The notes below the pieces were generated by a model. That model was not told where the DNA came from. It worked only from the letters and a program-made list of their open reading frames with translations, and searched no databases. 64,000 bases of DNA from Rhinopithecimicrobium faecis (GTDB lineage Bacteria > Bacteroidota > Bacteroidia > Sphingobacteriales > Sphingobacteriaceae): NCBI GenBank assembly GCA_017942165.1, contig JAGKSB010000009.1, forward strand, positions 62,001 to 126,000, given 5' to 3'. This document shows positions 41,933 through 51,297 of this stretch, piece after piece; position 1 is the first letter of the stretch, and every line of letters starts with the position of its first letter. The position numbers were made by a program, and so were the translations under genes.

Positions 41933-44900
41933 TTAAAAACTTACATTTATACCAAACATGAAGGATTTTGCCGCCGGGTAATAACCTTGATCGACGCCCA
42001 TACTAAGCGGTGATCCCGAACCAATTTCAGGGTCTAAGCCCTTGTATTTCGTAAAAGTAAATAGGTTATATCCTCCCGCCCAGATTCTTAATTTTTGAAG
42101 CTTAATTTTCGTTAAAGTTTGTTGTGGAAAATTGTATCCAAACTGCACACTTTTGATTCTTAAATAGGAACCATCTTCAACTAACCAATCTGAAATTTGC
42201 AAATTCGATTGATTGGAAGCCGATATTTTAAATTGCTCCTGAGAAGGGTTCGTCGGTGACCATGCCTGCTCCATAAAATCTTTTGGCGCATTATACCATC
42301 CCACACCGGAATTCATATCTATTTTCTTGATATTCATAATATCATTACCTAAAGTTCCTTGAGCAAGAATTTGCAAGTCAAAATTCTTGTAATCACCACC
42401 TAGGCGCAAGCCATAGATTAAACTTGGAAAAGGATCTCCTATACGCGTACGGTCTTCAGAATTTATCACTCCATCGTTATTCACGTCAACAAAACGTAGA
42501 TCACCAGGGACAACACCTGTCTGCACATAGCTATCTATTTCAGCTTGATTTTGAAAGATTCCATCAGTCTTAAACCCATAGAAATATCCAATAGGCATAT
42601 TTTCTTGCGTTAAGGTCGTGGTATAGCTTATCCATCCTCCACCGGCAATAGGCTCTCCACCACCAAGGCTTAGCACTTTATTTTTCACAGAAGACACATT
42701 ACCTGAAATGCTATAGCCAAAATCTCCAACTTTATCCCGGTAGGAAAGATCAACCTCTAAGCCTGAATTACGCACAGAACCCGCGTTTGACCAGGGGCTG
42801 TTAGGAAAACCTAAGTAGGACGGCAGCGGCACATTTAGGAGCATCCCATTCGTTGTTTTCTGATAGGCATCTACCGTTAAATTTAATTTCTTTTGGAAGA
42901 ATGATAAATCAACTCCAATATCCATTTGTTCTGTTTCTTCCCATTGGATTGCAGAATTCCCGATATAATTACTTCCTCCAATTAGCTGAGGATTGTAGTT
43001 TCCAAAGAGATAGTATCCTATATTTCCTGAATAGGTGGTTAGATACGCTCCTCGACTGATATTTTGATTACCTATCTTACCCCAACTCATACGTAATTTC
43101 CCAGAACTTAGCCAAGGTGAATTTTTTAGACCTTCCTCCTCAGAGAAATTCCATCCCGCAGAAATAGACGGGAATGTTCCCCATTTTTCACCTTCAGCAA
43201 AACTTGAAGAGCCATCTCTACGTATGTTTGCGGTGACCATATATCTATTTTTGTAAGAGTAAAATATTCTTGAAAAATAGGAGTTTAAGGCAGATTCCCA
43301 TTTTGAACCCGAAGCCTGAGGGTTAATACTTCCACCATCAATGATCCATTGACTCGGGTCGTTGGATATTAATCCAGAACGAGAGCCTGCTGAATACTCA
43401 CTCTTCCACTCTTCTGCAGAAGTCCCTAAAAGGGCCGAAACATGATGATCATCAAATTTCTTTTCAAAAGTTAATGTATTTTCCCAGACGTAATAATTGG
43501 ATTTTGAATTCGCAGCCCCGACGGTAGCATCCACATTAAACTGGTTTCCATTTAGGTAATATTTAGGCTGAAAGGAGTTGGATATCCCTGAGCTGATATC
43601 AGCCCCAAAATTGGAACGAAATTTCAACCAATCCGTCAGTTTTATATCGACACTTGCCCCCCCTTTAATAGCTGTACCCGTCCATCTATTATTTTTATAG
43701 ATTTCTGTTTGCGCTACAGGATTTGCTTTATTGGTCATTAATATGGGACTATAATTGTTCCATGAATTATTCGCATCTATACGATCGAGAAATAAGCCCG
43801 GCTCCAATAGGGAAGGAATATCTTTTAAATTATTTCTATAGACAGGTGAAAGAGGGTCGGCAACGAAGGCGATAAAAGCGGTATTAAATCCTGGACTATT
43901 TTCCAGTACATTTCCTCGACCTTCAGTGATTACGCCTAAATTTCCAGAAAATTTCAACCAATCGCGCACCGTATGATCTACATTCCCGCGAATGGATAAT
44001 CTATCATAGTCCGATCCCTTAATAATACCATCTTGATCGAGGTAACTTACACTTGTGCGATAGGCTAGATCTTTCATTCCACCGGAAATCGCGAAATCGT
44101 AATTTTGAATGACAGCATCTTTATTATTTATCTGTTTCCACCAGTTTGTTCCCTCTTCAGAACCCGTATTGGATTTCAAAAATTTAAGGACATCTTTTTT
44201 ATCTTGATCAGAGAAATATGGGGACAAACCAGCGTTTGTATTCGCAAGATTTTTGTAGTCCATAAATTCTGAAGCATTCATCATTTCATATACTTTTACG
44301 GGATTTTGGAAACCTACATAACTATCAAAGGTCAATTGATTCGTGAGTTTATCACCGACGCCTTTTCCTTTCGCTGTGGTAACCATAATGACCCCGTTGG
44401 CTGCACGCGACCCATAGATTGCGGAAGCCGAAGCATCTTTAAGTATTTCCAACGATTCTATATCGTTGGGATTCAACCAGGCAATATCATTCTGAGGAAG
44501 ACCGTCAACGACATATAGTGGATTATTGTCATTCACAGTACCTATGCCTCTGATTCTTACCGACGGAGCTGCACCAGGACTACCTCCAGTGGAGGTTACT
44601 TGCACGCCAGCAGCCTGCCCTTGAAGGGCTTCCGCCACCCCCCGTACGGGCATATTCTTAAGATCCTCCCCTTTAACTTTACCTACAGACCCAGTAAGGT
44701 CTCTTTTTAGTTGAGTACCATACCCTACGACGATAACTTCATTCAGCTCACTCACGGAAGTTTGGAGGGTAATCGTTAAAAATTGGTTTTGTTCTACTAA
44801 CATCGTTTTGGCTTCATATCCCATTGCCGAAAACTTAATATGCTGTGGAAGCTGGTTTAGGGCCACCTTAAACTGTCCATTGAGGTCTGTAGAAACGGCT

Positions 44901-45409
44901 ATATTTTCTTTTGTAGTGGTTACAGTAACACCCGCTAAAGCTTGACCTAATTCATTAACCACACGCCCCGATAGTTGGTTTTGTTGTCTTAGTGTTGCTG
45001 CTATATTACTCTTCCCATTACTTGTAGACTTATCTACCGATTTTTTTTCTATGATGTATACCGTATTATCTTCTATGGTGTAATCAAGTTGATTCTCTGC
45101 TAAAAATGATTTTAAGAAAGTCTCAAATTTCTCATTTTTAATATTTACGGATATATTTTGCAAACTTTTCACAAGGGAAGTTTCATAGAGAAACTCATAG
45201 CCTGTTTGCTTTTGGATATCACCTAAAACCTGCTCGAGTCGAGCTTTCTTATAGTTTAAGGTTATGATGTGCCCTTGAATTCCTGCGAAGGTTTGCGTGT
45301 ATGAAAAGCTTAACAGTGCAGCCACAGCTAACGTCTTCCAGTTGACAGCCCCCTTCACTTTACGTTTTTGGGAACGTATTTCTTTCAATAATTGTTGGTT
45401 TGATTTCAT
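41933..45409 (-). CDS. SusC/RagA TonB-dependent receptor with STN domain (locus 2)
   Basis: 1158 residues. Signal region (to about residue 42), STN domain (about 50-118, with QVLGDIQKQTGYEFLYETSL), CarboxypepD_reg (about 145-220), plug with VGYGTQLKRDLTGSVGKVKG, RGIGTVNDNNPLYVVDGLPQ, LNPNDIESLEILKDASASAI and YGSRAANGVIMVTTAKGKG, then a barrel ending SFMFGINVSF. The STN domain connects it with the FecR/ECF pair encoded just upstream. It imports the locus 2 ligand with its SusD. Confidence 0.95.
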   Translation of the reverse strand: MKSNQQLLKEIRSQKRKVKGAVNWKTLAVAALLSFSYTQTFAGIQGHIITLNYKKARLEQVLGDIQKQTGYEFLYETSLVKSLQNISVNIKNEKFETFLKSFLAENQLDYTIEDNTVYIIEKKSVDKSTSNGKSNIAATLRQQNQLSGRVVNELGQALAGVTVTTTKENIAVSTDLNGQFKVALNQLPQHIKFSAMGYEAKTMLVEQNQFLTITLQTSVSELNEVIVVGYGTQLKRDLTGSVGKVKGEDLKNMPVRGVAEALQGQAAGVQVTSTGGSPGAAPSVRIRGIGTVNDNNPLYVVDGLPQNDIAWLNPNDIESLEILKDASASAIYGSRAANGVIMVTTAKGKGVGDKLTNQLTFDSYVGFQNPVKVYEMMNASEFMDYKNLANTNAGLSPYFSDQDKKDVLKFLKSNTGSEEGTNWWKQINNKDAVIQNYDFAISGGMKDLAYRTSVSYLDQDGIIKGSDYDRLSIRGNVDHTVRDWLKFSGNLGVITEGRGNVLENSPGFNTAFIAFVADPLSPVYRNNLKDIPSLLEPGLFLDRIDANNSWNNYSPILMTNKANPVAQTEIYKNNRWTGTAIKGGASVDIKLTDWLKFRSNFGADISSGISNSFQPKYYLNGNQFNVDATVGAANSKSNYYVWENTLTFEKKFDDHHVSALLGTSAEEWKSEYSAGSRSGLISNDPSQWIIDGGSINPQASGSKWESALNSYFSRIFYSYKNRYMVTANIRRDGSSSFAEGEKWGTFPSISAGWNFSEEEGLKNSPWLSSGKLRMSWGKIGNQNISRGAYLTTYSGNIGYYLFGNYNPQLIGGSNYIGNSAIQWEETEQMDIGVDLSFFQKKLNLTVDAYQKTTNGMLLNVPLPSYLGFPNSPWSNAGSVRNSGLEVDLSYRDKVGDFGYSISGNVSSVKNKVLSLGGGEPIAGGGWISYTTTLTQENMPIGYFYGFKTDGIFQNQAEIDSYVQTGVVPGDLRFVDVNNDGVINSEDRTRIGDPFPSLIYGLRLGGDYKNFDLQILAQGTLGNDIMNIKKIDMNSGVGWYNAPKDFMEQAWSPTNPSQEQFKISASNQSNLQISDWLVEDGSYLRIKSVQFGYNFPQQTLTKIKLQKLRIWAGGYNLFTFTKYKGLDPEIGSGSPLSMGVDQGYYPAAKSFMFGINVSF

Positions 45410-45471
45410 AATGGTTTGGTAATAATTGATAATTACTCAGTTTTATTTAGGATGTAAGGTTCATCTTAGTT

Positions 45472-46665
45472 TTATCTCATAATCAAAATCCTCCTTTCTG
45501 TAATTTCAAATTTTGAATTCGACACTTTCTCGAGTTGTTTCAAAATCTGCGTTAATGATTTATCCTTACTTAAGGATCCCGAAAAAGTCTCCCTATGGTC
45601 ATTAACCACCTGGATATCATCAATATCATACCATTGAGCTAGCTTTTGGATGATATCAATAATTGGTTCTTCATGGAAGGTAAAAAATCCGCTACGCCAC
45701 ATTCCAATTTCCTGAATTGATATTTTCCGCGTATTAAATTCACCCTTACTTTTTGTTGCATAGCCCTCCATACCAGGAGTTAATTTCACTTGATGCGTTC
45801 CGTTATCGAGTGCTACACTGCCACTTGAAAGGGATGTCAGTACATGCGAATCTGATTGATAAGCTTTCACATTAAATGAGGTTCCTAGAACGGTGATTTC
45901 TGTTTCTTTTGCGCTAATTTTAAAGGGCCATGTTTTATGGTGCGAGACATCAAAAAATGCTTCCCCATGTAGAGCAATAGTTCTAAATTCTTTTGAAAAT
46001 ATTGTCGGAAGCTGAATGCTACTTTTTCCATTCATATTGACGAGAGTTCCGTCCATCAATCGAATTGTACAGCTGGCTTGAGAACCGGTGGCTATGAGGT
46101 ATGTTTTGTTTTTAAATTTTTCTATAAATTCAAGCGAGAATTCGAATGCCAACTGGCCCTTCTCTAAGACGTTAAGTTTCACATCTTTGGTGGGTAGTGC
46201 TAGGCTGTTGTTCGACAATAGCTGAAGGTCTTTGCTGTAATGTAAGGTTTCTCCAGAAGGAAGAATCAAGCTGAGGTATGCCTGATTGGAAATACTACTT
46301 AAGGAAGAATCCTGAGTCGCTCTAAATAAACTTGAATCTTTTTGATAGATTACCTTAAATAGCAGGAAAATAGAAATACTTGCAGCTAGCGCTATAATTG
46401 TATTCCATGCAGTAAATTTATTTCTTTTTCGGGGCTCCTCAACAACTATTTTATCCTGAATGAATGCAAGTGTCTTTTGACTATTAAATTCAGTATTCTT
46501 TAAATCTGAAATCTGTTCAGAAGAATGAAATTTCGCGGTAAGCAACGCTAGCTCTTCAGTAGACATGCTTGCTAGCTGATCGAGCAACAAGGCTAAATCA
46601 TCTTTTGATATTTTATTAGCTAAATATTGAGCGTATAATAGGTGTATACTCTTTTTTGAATCCAT
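45472..46665 (-). CDS. FecR-type anti-sigma factor (locus 2)
   Basis: 397 residues: cytoplasmic anti-sigma part (1-85), membrane helix (about 88-106, TIIALAASISIFLLFKVI), periplasmic FecR domain (LMDGTLVNMNGKSSIQLPTI, LHGEAFFDVSHHKTWPFKIS, VLGTSFNVKAYQ) and C-terminal DUF4974 (FHEEPIIDIIQKLAQWYDID, ETFSGSLSKDKSLTQILKQL). It keeps the locus 2 sigma factor inactive until the SusC STN domain is engaged. It lies 70 nt after the sigma gene and 62 nt before susC. Confidence 0.93.
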   Translation of the reverse strand: MDSKKSIHLLYAQYLANKISKDDLALLLDQLASMSTEELALLTAKFHSSEQISDLKNTEFNSQKTLAFIQDKIVVEEPRKRNKFTAWNTIIALAASISIFLLFKVIYQKDSSLFRATQDSSLSSISNQAYLSLILPSGETLHYSKDLQLLSNNSLALPTKDVKLNVLEKGQLAFEFSLEFIEKFKNKTYLIATGSQASCTIRLMDGTLVNMNGKSSIQLPTIFSKEFRTIALHGEAFFDVSHHKTWPFKISAKETEITVLGTSFNVKAYQSDSHVLTSLSSGSVALDNGTHQVKLTPGMEGYATKSKGEFNTRKISIQEIGMWRSGFFTFHEEPIIDIIQKLAQWYDIDDIQVVNDHRETFSGSLSKDKSLTQILKQLEKVSNSKFEITERRILIMR

Positions 46666-46735
46666 AATTAACCTTAGGCTTTGTTATAGAACAGCGCTCA
46701 ACGTTTATAGGACTAGAAGTTTTTTTAAATTCTTT

Positions 46736-47332
46736 TTAATCGCCAAGAAAACTTTGGAAAACAATTAGGTAGGATAGAAAATAGGGGGAATTTTTGAATA
46801 CCTTACGTAACGTTTTCAATGCCTCCACCATATGGTTCTTTACGGTATGAATAGAAATCCCTAATCTATCAGCAATCTTTTGATGTGATAAGCCCTCCAC
46901 GCGAGAAAGGTTAAATATCTCTTTCTGCTTTGGGGTTAACTTCTCAATAGCTAATTGAATACTTCCCTCCAATTCCTTATATATCAACAGGTCCTGCGCT
47001 TCTAAATCTAAAAGTTCTATATTTTGATAAAGTCTATCAAAGGAATAGGACCTACGATTGATAGCTTTTAACTTGTTAATGGCGTAACGCTTTGTCATCA
47101 CATATAAAAGAACCCAAATATTAGAATCCTTATCTAACTCCTCCCGCTTGTCCCAAATTTTTATAAATACTTCCTGAACAATATCCTGACTCCAGCCGCT
47201 ATCCTTTACAATCTGAAAAGCCAAATTAAATACACGGTTAGCATACTTATTATAGAGATACGTTAAGGCAGATCCATCCCCTTGGATAAGCTTAGCCATC
47301 ATGTCAGATAATTGATCTTTTTCACTCATCAT
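46736..47332 (-). CDS. ECF-type RNA polymerase sigma factor (locus 2)
   Basis: 198 residues. Region 2 is seen at LTYLYNKYANRVFNLAFQIV and SQDIVQEVFIKIWDKREELD; region 4 at LTPKQKEIFNLSRVEGLSHQ, KIADRLGISIHTVKNHMVEA. It drives the susCD genes of locus 2 under FecR control. Start: two adjacent ATG codons at 47332 and 47329. It begins 30 nt after the helicase stop codon, so read-through from that gene is possible. Confidence 0.93.
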   Translation of the reverse strand: MMSEKDQLSDMMAKLIQGDGSALTYLYNKYANRVFNLAFQIVKDSGWSQDIVQEVFIKIWDKREELDKDSNIWVLLYVMTKRYAINKLKAINRRSYSFDRLYQNIELLDLEAQDLLIYKELEGSIQLAIEKLTPKQKEIFNLSRVEGLSHQKIADRLGISIHTVKNHMVEALKTLRKVFKNSPYFLSYLIVFQSFLGD

Positions 47333-47362
47333 ATTGAATTATTCATATCGGTCATAACACAA

Positions 47363-50300
47363 TTATTCTGAATTACAAATAACATCTATAAACTCGCCAA
47401 TAATTTTCATATTCTCACCATCCGCTTCAGAGATTACGATGGGCTTAAAGGATTCATCATAGGAGTTTGGCAATAGTTGAATACGCTTAAGCTTGTCCCC
47501 TTTTTCAGTAAGTAGACTTTCACAGGAATAGGTTTTCACGGTAAAGGCAGCGTTAAACTCTTCGTCTTGCATGGCGCTATGCTCGACAAGGACAATTTTT
47601 CCATTTCTGCTCCCTCCGGAGTAATGTTTAAATAAGGCTATAGCGCCGTTAGGAATTACGCGGTTCATCGATTCCCCAACAATTTTACAGGCAAAATAGT
47701 CCTTAGCATCCTTCACAAAAGATGGCGCCGCAATTAAAGTCGCCGCATTATCTGCTTGTAGATCACTAAAGCTTCCTGCTGCAGCATAAAAATTAAATAA
47801 TGGAATGACTACCGAATTATTCGTTAAAACTACCGTTTTCTTTTCAGCGCTATTATCATGCATATAGTTATACATGGATTCTACTACTGGCGGAAAGATG
47901 TTAAAGCGAATTTTAACGACAGGGACTTGTCCACCATTATCCGTCTGTATCGCAGTTTGGTTTACGGTTGATAAATTAGGTTTCATCTCACCCATATAGT
48001 AGAAATCAAGCCCTTCATCATTACTCTTTTTTATGAATAATGGTAGACGGATGTCACCTTTCGCACCAAGTATAGCTTGCACGTCACTACTTCCAATCGT
48101 ACGATTAGATTTCGACATCCAATCGAATTCCCCTGGATTTACAAATTCATCCTCATATTTAGTGGATGCCGCAATATGCTCTTCTTTATGATAATTCACA
48201 AAAATTGGACAGTTTGAATAATCTGGGCTCACAAGATAACCGCCAACATTCTGCGCTACAGGATTTTCTAAGGCATTTAATATTCTGAAAACATCCTTTC
48301 GTGAATATTTTCTATACATCACAAAACCTTGATTCCAATCTTCGCTATTAAATAACTTCTCATACTGGGAAATGGCGTATTTTGTGTTGTCCAATAGGAA
48401 ATTTCTAAAAACTAGGTTATCAAGCAACTGACATAAGGTACTTGAAAATCTAAAAACATCGTTTTCAATAGTCACAAGATCTAGGTTGTATATTTCCTTA
48501 ACAGCTATCAGCTTCTTGTCCTTATTTTCACGTATAAACTGAAAATTTAGATTTATCAGGCAGGATTCTATCGTTTGCTGCGAAACTACATAGCCATATT
48601 TTTCATGAATTATACGCTTAAAATCTGCTACAGGCAAATCACCATTTTCCAGTAAAAAAAATAAAATCAAACTCTCCTCTACCCTTTTGGAATTATTAAT
48701 TTCTTTCGCAAACAGCTCAAGAAGCTTTACTTCCTTAGCACTAAGTTGAACGGAGAAGCTAGCATCTACCTTTTTAAGAAAGTTAAAGTAAGACCTCGCA
48801 TAAGCTACAAATAGATAGGGGTCCCGAGCTTCATTATCAATAAAATCCATCATCATGGGAGTTCTTCCCAATCTATATTTCAATAAGTTATAGTCTTTTT
48901 TCAAATCAGCCAATAACTGCATATTTGAAGAATCTATAGATTGAAAAATTTTCTCTTTTGTAATTTTATCAAAATTTATAGTAGAAGCCCCGGGTATCTT
49001 CCGACTTCCCTCGGTAATCATCTTTCGAATGTGATCTTTATTGTAGGAGGTGTCTCCATATAAAGCAATCGGAATTAAATAACTATTTTCGTAGTTGCCA
49101 ATAAAATCTATGACCGTCAGATATCCTTTTCCTTCGGCTTTCCTCAGCCCCCGACCTAGTTGTTGAATAAATATAATCGCTGATTCTGTAGGTCTTAGCA
49201 TGATAATCTGATTAATCTTCGGAATATCAATACCTTCATTGAATATATCCACGGTGATTATAAAGTCCAGCTTTTCATGCAGATTATCAGATTCAAGGCG
49301 ACTTATGGCTTTAGCTCTTTCATCTTCCGAATGAGCTCCTGTTAAAGCTTGCGTTCTTAGCCCTTTAGAATTCAGCAGGAAAGCTAATTCTCTAGCTTCC
49401 TCCGTACGTGAGCAAAATATCAACCCTCTTAAAATGCCATTATCACAGCCATAGAATCGTGATTGCTCAATAATACGGTTGACTCTCTCTTCAGAAACTA
49501 ATAAATTGAAAATAGACTTTTCAGCAATCTCCCTATCGTCAATTACTAAATCTGTTACGCCATAATAGTGAAAAGAACTTAGCATATCCTCCTCTAAAGC
49601 GCGGTTTAAACGGATTTCATAGGCTATATTATGGTCAAACTGTTCAAAAATATTATTGCCATCCGAGCGCTCAGGCGTGGCAGTCATGCCTAATAGAAAT
49701 TGAGGCCTTAAATAATTTAGTAGTCTACTGTAGGAATTTGCGGCCGAACGATGCGTTTCATCAATAATGATGTAATCAAATAATTCCCTATCAAATTGTT
49801 CAAAGTTCGCCAATTTTGAAATCGTCTGAACGGTAGAAAATATAAAATCACAAGCTAGATCTTTGGTGGCACCAGCATACAATCCCATGGTACGCGTGCT
49901 ACCGAAAACTTTTTTAAAAGTTTTCATGGCATCGCGCGCTATTGTTAACCGATGTACGACAAACAATAACTTTTTAGCATTAAAATTTTTGGCATCAAAT
50001 GCTGCTAGGTACGTTTTACCAGTACCCGTAGCAGAAATTATCAAAGCCTTATTTTTTCCCTGTAGTCGTAAAGAAGATAGATTCACCAACGCTTCCTCCT
50101 GCATCCTATTAGGAGTGACAACTTCAACTGCTGCTACCGATTTCTCTTTAATGCGCTTACTTAAGAGAAACTGCTCGAGGTAGAGCTCATTATAATCTTC
50201 AATAAACTGAGCTGTTACAACCGTAGCATTTGCAAAATCAGCTTTAAACTCCTTAAACACACTGGTAACCAGCCCACTATCACCAAAGGCAGAAAGCTTG

Positions 50301-50764
50301 ATATTCCACTCCTTATTCGTAGATAAAGCACTGGCTGTTAAATTACTGCTCCCAACAATAAGATTATAGTGCCTCTTATTCTTAAAAATATACCCCTTCG
50401 CATGCGCATTGCCTGAAGTCATAATCCGCAGCTCAATATTATTAAATTGCCGTAGTCTTCTCAAAGCCTCCGGCTGCGTAAAGTTCAAATATTGAGATAC
50501 CAGCACATACCCTTTTACATCACGCTCCTCCAACTCTCTTAATTGATTGATAATGGTAGCGATCCCACTTGTTGTAACAAAAGCTACAGAAATATAGAAT
50601 TCTGTACAGCTACTTAATTCATTAAGTAGCGTAGATAAAATCTTCTTTGCTGGTTTTTTTTGGTTAACTAATAATTCAGGTTGATAGGCTAGATCTGATA
50701 AAATATTTTTATCAATAAAACCTGTGAAAAGACTTTCTTTAAAAACAGATTTTATATTATCCAT
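47363..50764 (-). CDS. PLD nuclease-DEAD/DEAH helicase-DUF3427-S24 autoprotease fusion (SauUSI-like restriction protein)
   Basis: 1133 residues from the ATG at 50764. A phospholipase-D-like nuclease domain (about 40-170) has HAK (His121, Lys123) and GSSNLT (Asn141). An SF2 helicase core has SATGTGKT (244-251), DETH (335-338), TATPER (361-366) and QQLGRGLRK (534-542). A middle region leads to DUF3427 (about 813-930, FDWMSKSNRTIGSSDVQAIL, LPLFIKKSN, FYYMGEMKP). The C-terminal about 150 residues are LexA/UmuD-type peptidase S24: scissile-like Ala996-Gly997 in FYAAAGSF, Ser1032 in GESM and Lys1077 in FTVKTYS. PLD-helicase-DUF3427 recalls SauUSI, a type IV restriction enzyme for modified DNA. The S24 fusion suggests regulated self-cleavage; not shown. 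It overlaps the NUDIX gene by 8 nt. Confidence 0.88.
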   Translation of the reverse strand: MDNIKSVFKESLFTGFIDKNILSDLAYQPELLVNQKKPAKKILSTLLNELSSCTEFYISVAFVTTSGIATIINQLRELEERDVKGYVLVSQYLNFTQPEALRRLRQFNNIELRIMTSGNAHAKGYIFKNKRHYNLIVGSSNLTASALSTNKEWNIKLSAFGDSGLVTSVFKEFKADFANATVVTAQFIEDYNELYLEQFLLSKRIKEKSVAAVEVVTPNRMQEEALVNLSSLRLQGKNKALIISATGTGKTYLAAFDAKNFNAKKLLFVVHRLTIARDAMKTFKKVFGSTRTMGLYAGATKDLACDFIFSTVQTISKLANFEQFDRELFDYIIIDETHRSAANSYSRLLNYLRPQFLLGMTATPERSDGNNIFEQFDHNIAYEIRLNRALEEDMLSSFHYYGVTDLVIDDREIAEKSIFNLLVSEERVNRIIEQSRFYGCDNGILRGLIFCSRTEEARELAFLLNSKGLRTQALTGAHSEDERAKAISRLESDNLHEKLDFIITVDIFNEGIDIPKINQIIMLRPTESAIIFIQQLGRGLRKAEGKGYLTVIDFIGNYENSYLIPIALYGDTSYNKDHIRKMITEGSRKIPGASTINFDKITKEKIFQSIDSSNMQLLADLKKDYNLLKYRLGRTPMMMDFIDNEARDPYLFVAYARSYFNFLKKVDASFSVQLSAKEVKLLELFAKEINNSKRVEESLILFFLLENGDLPVADFKRIIHEKYGYVVSQQTIESCLINLNFQFIRENKDKKLIAVKEIYNLDLVTIENDVFRFSSTLCQLLDNLVFRNFLLDNTKYAISQYEKLFNSEDWNQGFVMYRKYSRKDVFRILNALENPVAQNVGGYLVSPDYSNCPIFVNYHKEEHIAASTKYEDEFVNPGEFDWMSKSNRTIGSSDVQAILGAKGDIRLPLFIKKSNDEGLDFYYMGEMKPNLSTVNQTAIQTDNGGQVPVVKIRFNIFPPVVESMYNYMHDNSAEKKTVVLTNNSVVIPLFNFYAAAGSFSDLQADNAATLIAAPSFVKDAKDYFACKIVGESMNRVIPNGAIALFKHYSGGSRNGKIVLVEHSAMQDEEFNAAFTVKTYSCESLLTEKGDKLKRIQLLPNSYDESFKPIVISEADGENMKIIGEFIDVICNSE

Positions 50765-51152
50765 TAGCAATTAATTTATTAACAATAGGAATATCTGCCG
50801 CCGCCCAATCCAGCTGTTGCAGCTCATTCACTGTAAGCCATTTTGAATCTATATGCTCATTTAAAGTAATCTCCTGTGTAGCTACTTCAGCGATAAAGCT
50901 ATGCATCGTTAACTCAAAGTCAGGATATTGGTGCACTACAGTCAAAAACAACGACTGTATAGCTGCAACAATATTCAACTCTTCTGATAATTCACGCGCT
51001 AAAGCCTCTTCTTTAGACTCACCAATCTCAATCTTGCCACCAGGAAATTCAAACTTTTCTGCGATATAGGGCAATTTATTCTGCCCTCTTTGAACGCATA
51101 GAATCTTATCATTAAATTTTATAATGGCTGCTACAACTTCAATTTTTTTCAT
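50757..51152 (-). CDS. NUDIX hydrolase (MutT-like) coupled to restriction helicase
   Basis: 131 residues. It begins IEVVAAIIKFNDKILCVQRG and carries a NUDIX box GGKIEIGESKEEALARELSE followed by EL (pattern Gx5Ex7REuxEE), including the FEFPGGK start typical of 8-oxo-dGTP/CTP pyrophosphohydrolases. It would hydrolyse a nucleoside triphosphate derivative. Its stop overlaps the start of the helicase gene (ATGGATAA), so the two are translationally coupled. A role in clearing modified nucleotides or a signal nucleotide for the helicase is a hypothesis. Confidence 0.9.
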   Translation of the reverse strand: MKKIEVVAAIIKFNDKILCVQRGQNKLPYIAEKFEFPGGKIEIGESKEEALARELSEELNIVAAIQSLFLTVVHQYPDFELTMHSFIAEVATQEITLNEHIDSKWLTVNELQQLDWAAADIPIVNKLIANG

Positions 51153-51241
51153 TTTTTTAACTTAGATTTCTGAACGAATACAATAATACTAATTTATAAA
51201 CATAAGTAAAGATCATTCCCAGGAGATTAATAGGTAGTAAA

Positions 51242-51280
51242 ACAACAAGAGGCGAAGTTACTAACTTCGCCTCTTGTTGT
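51242..51280 (-). terminator. strong terminator hairpin after locus 3 susD
   Basis: An 18-bp near-perfect stem (ACAACAAGAGGCGAAGTT with AACTTCGCCTCTTGTTGT) with a very short loop, 18 nt past the SusD stop codon. It separates locus 3 from the NUDIX-helicase pair. On the minus strand it is followed by TTTTAC rather than a long T-run. Confidence 0.8.
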
Positions 51281-51297
51281 ATACGCAATAGTAAGCG

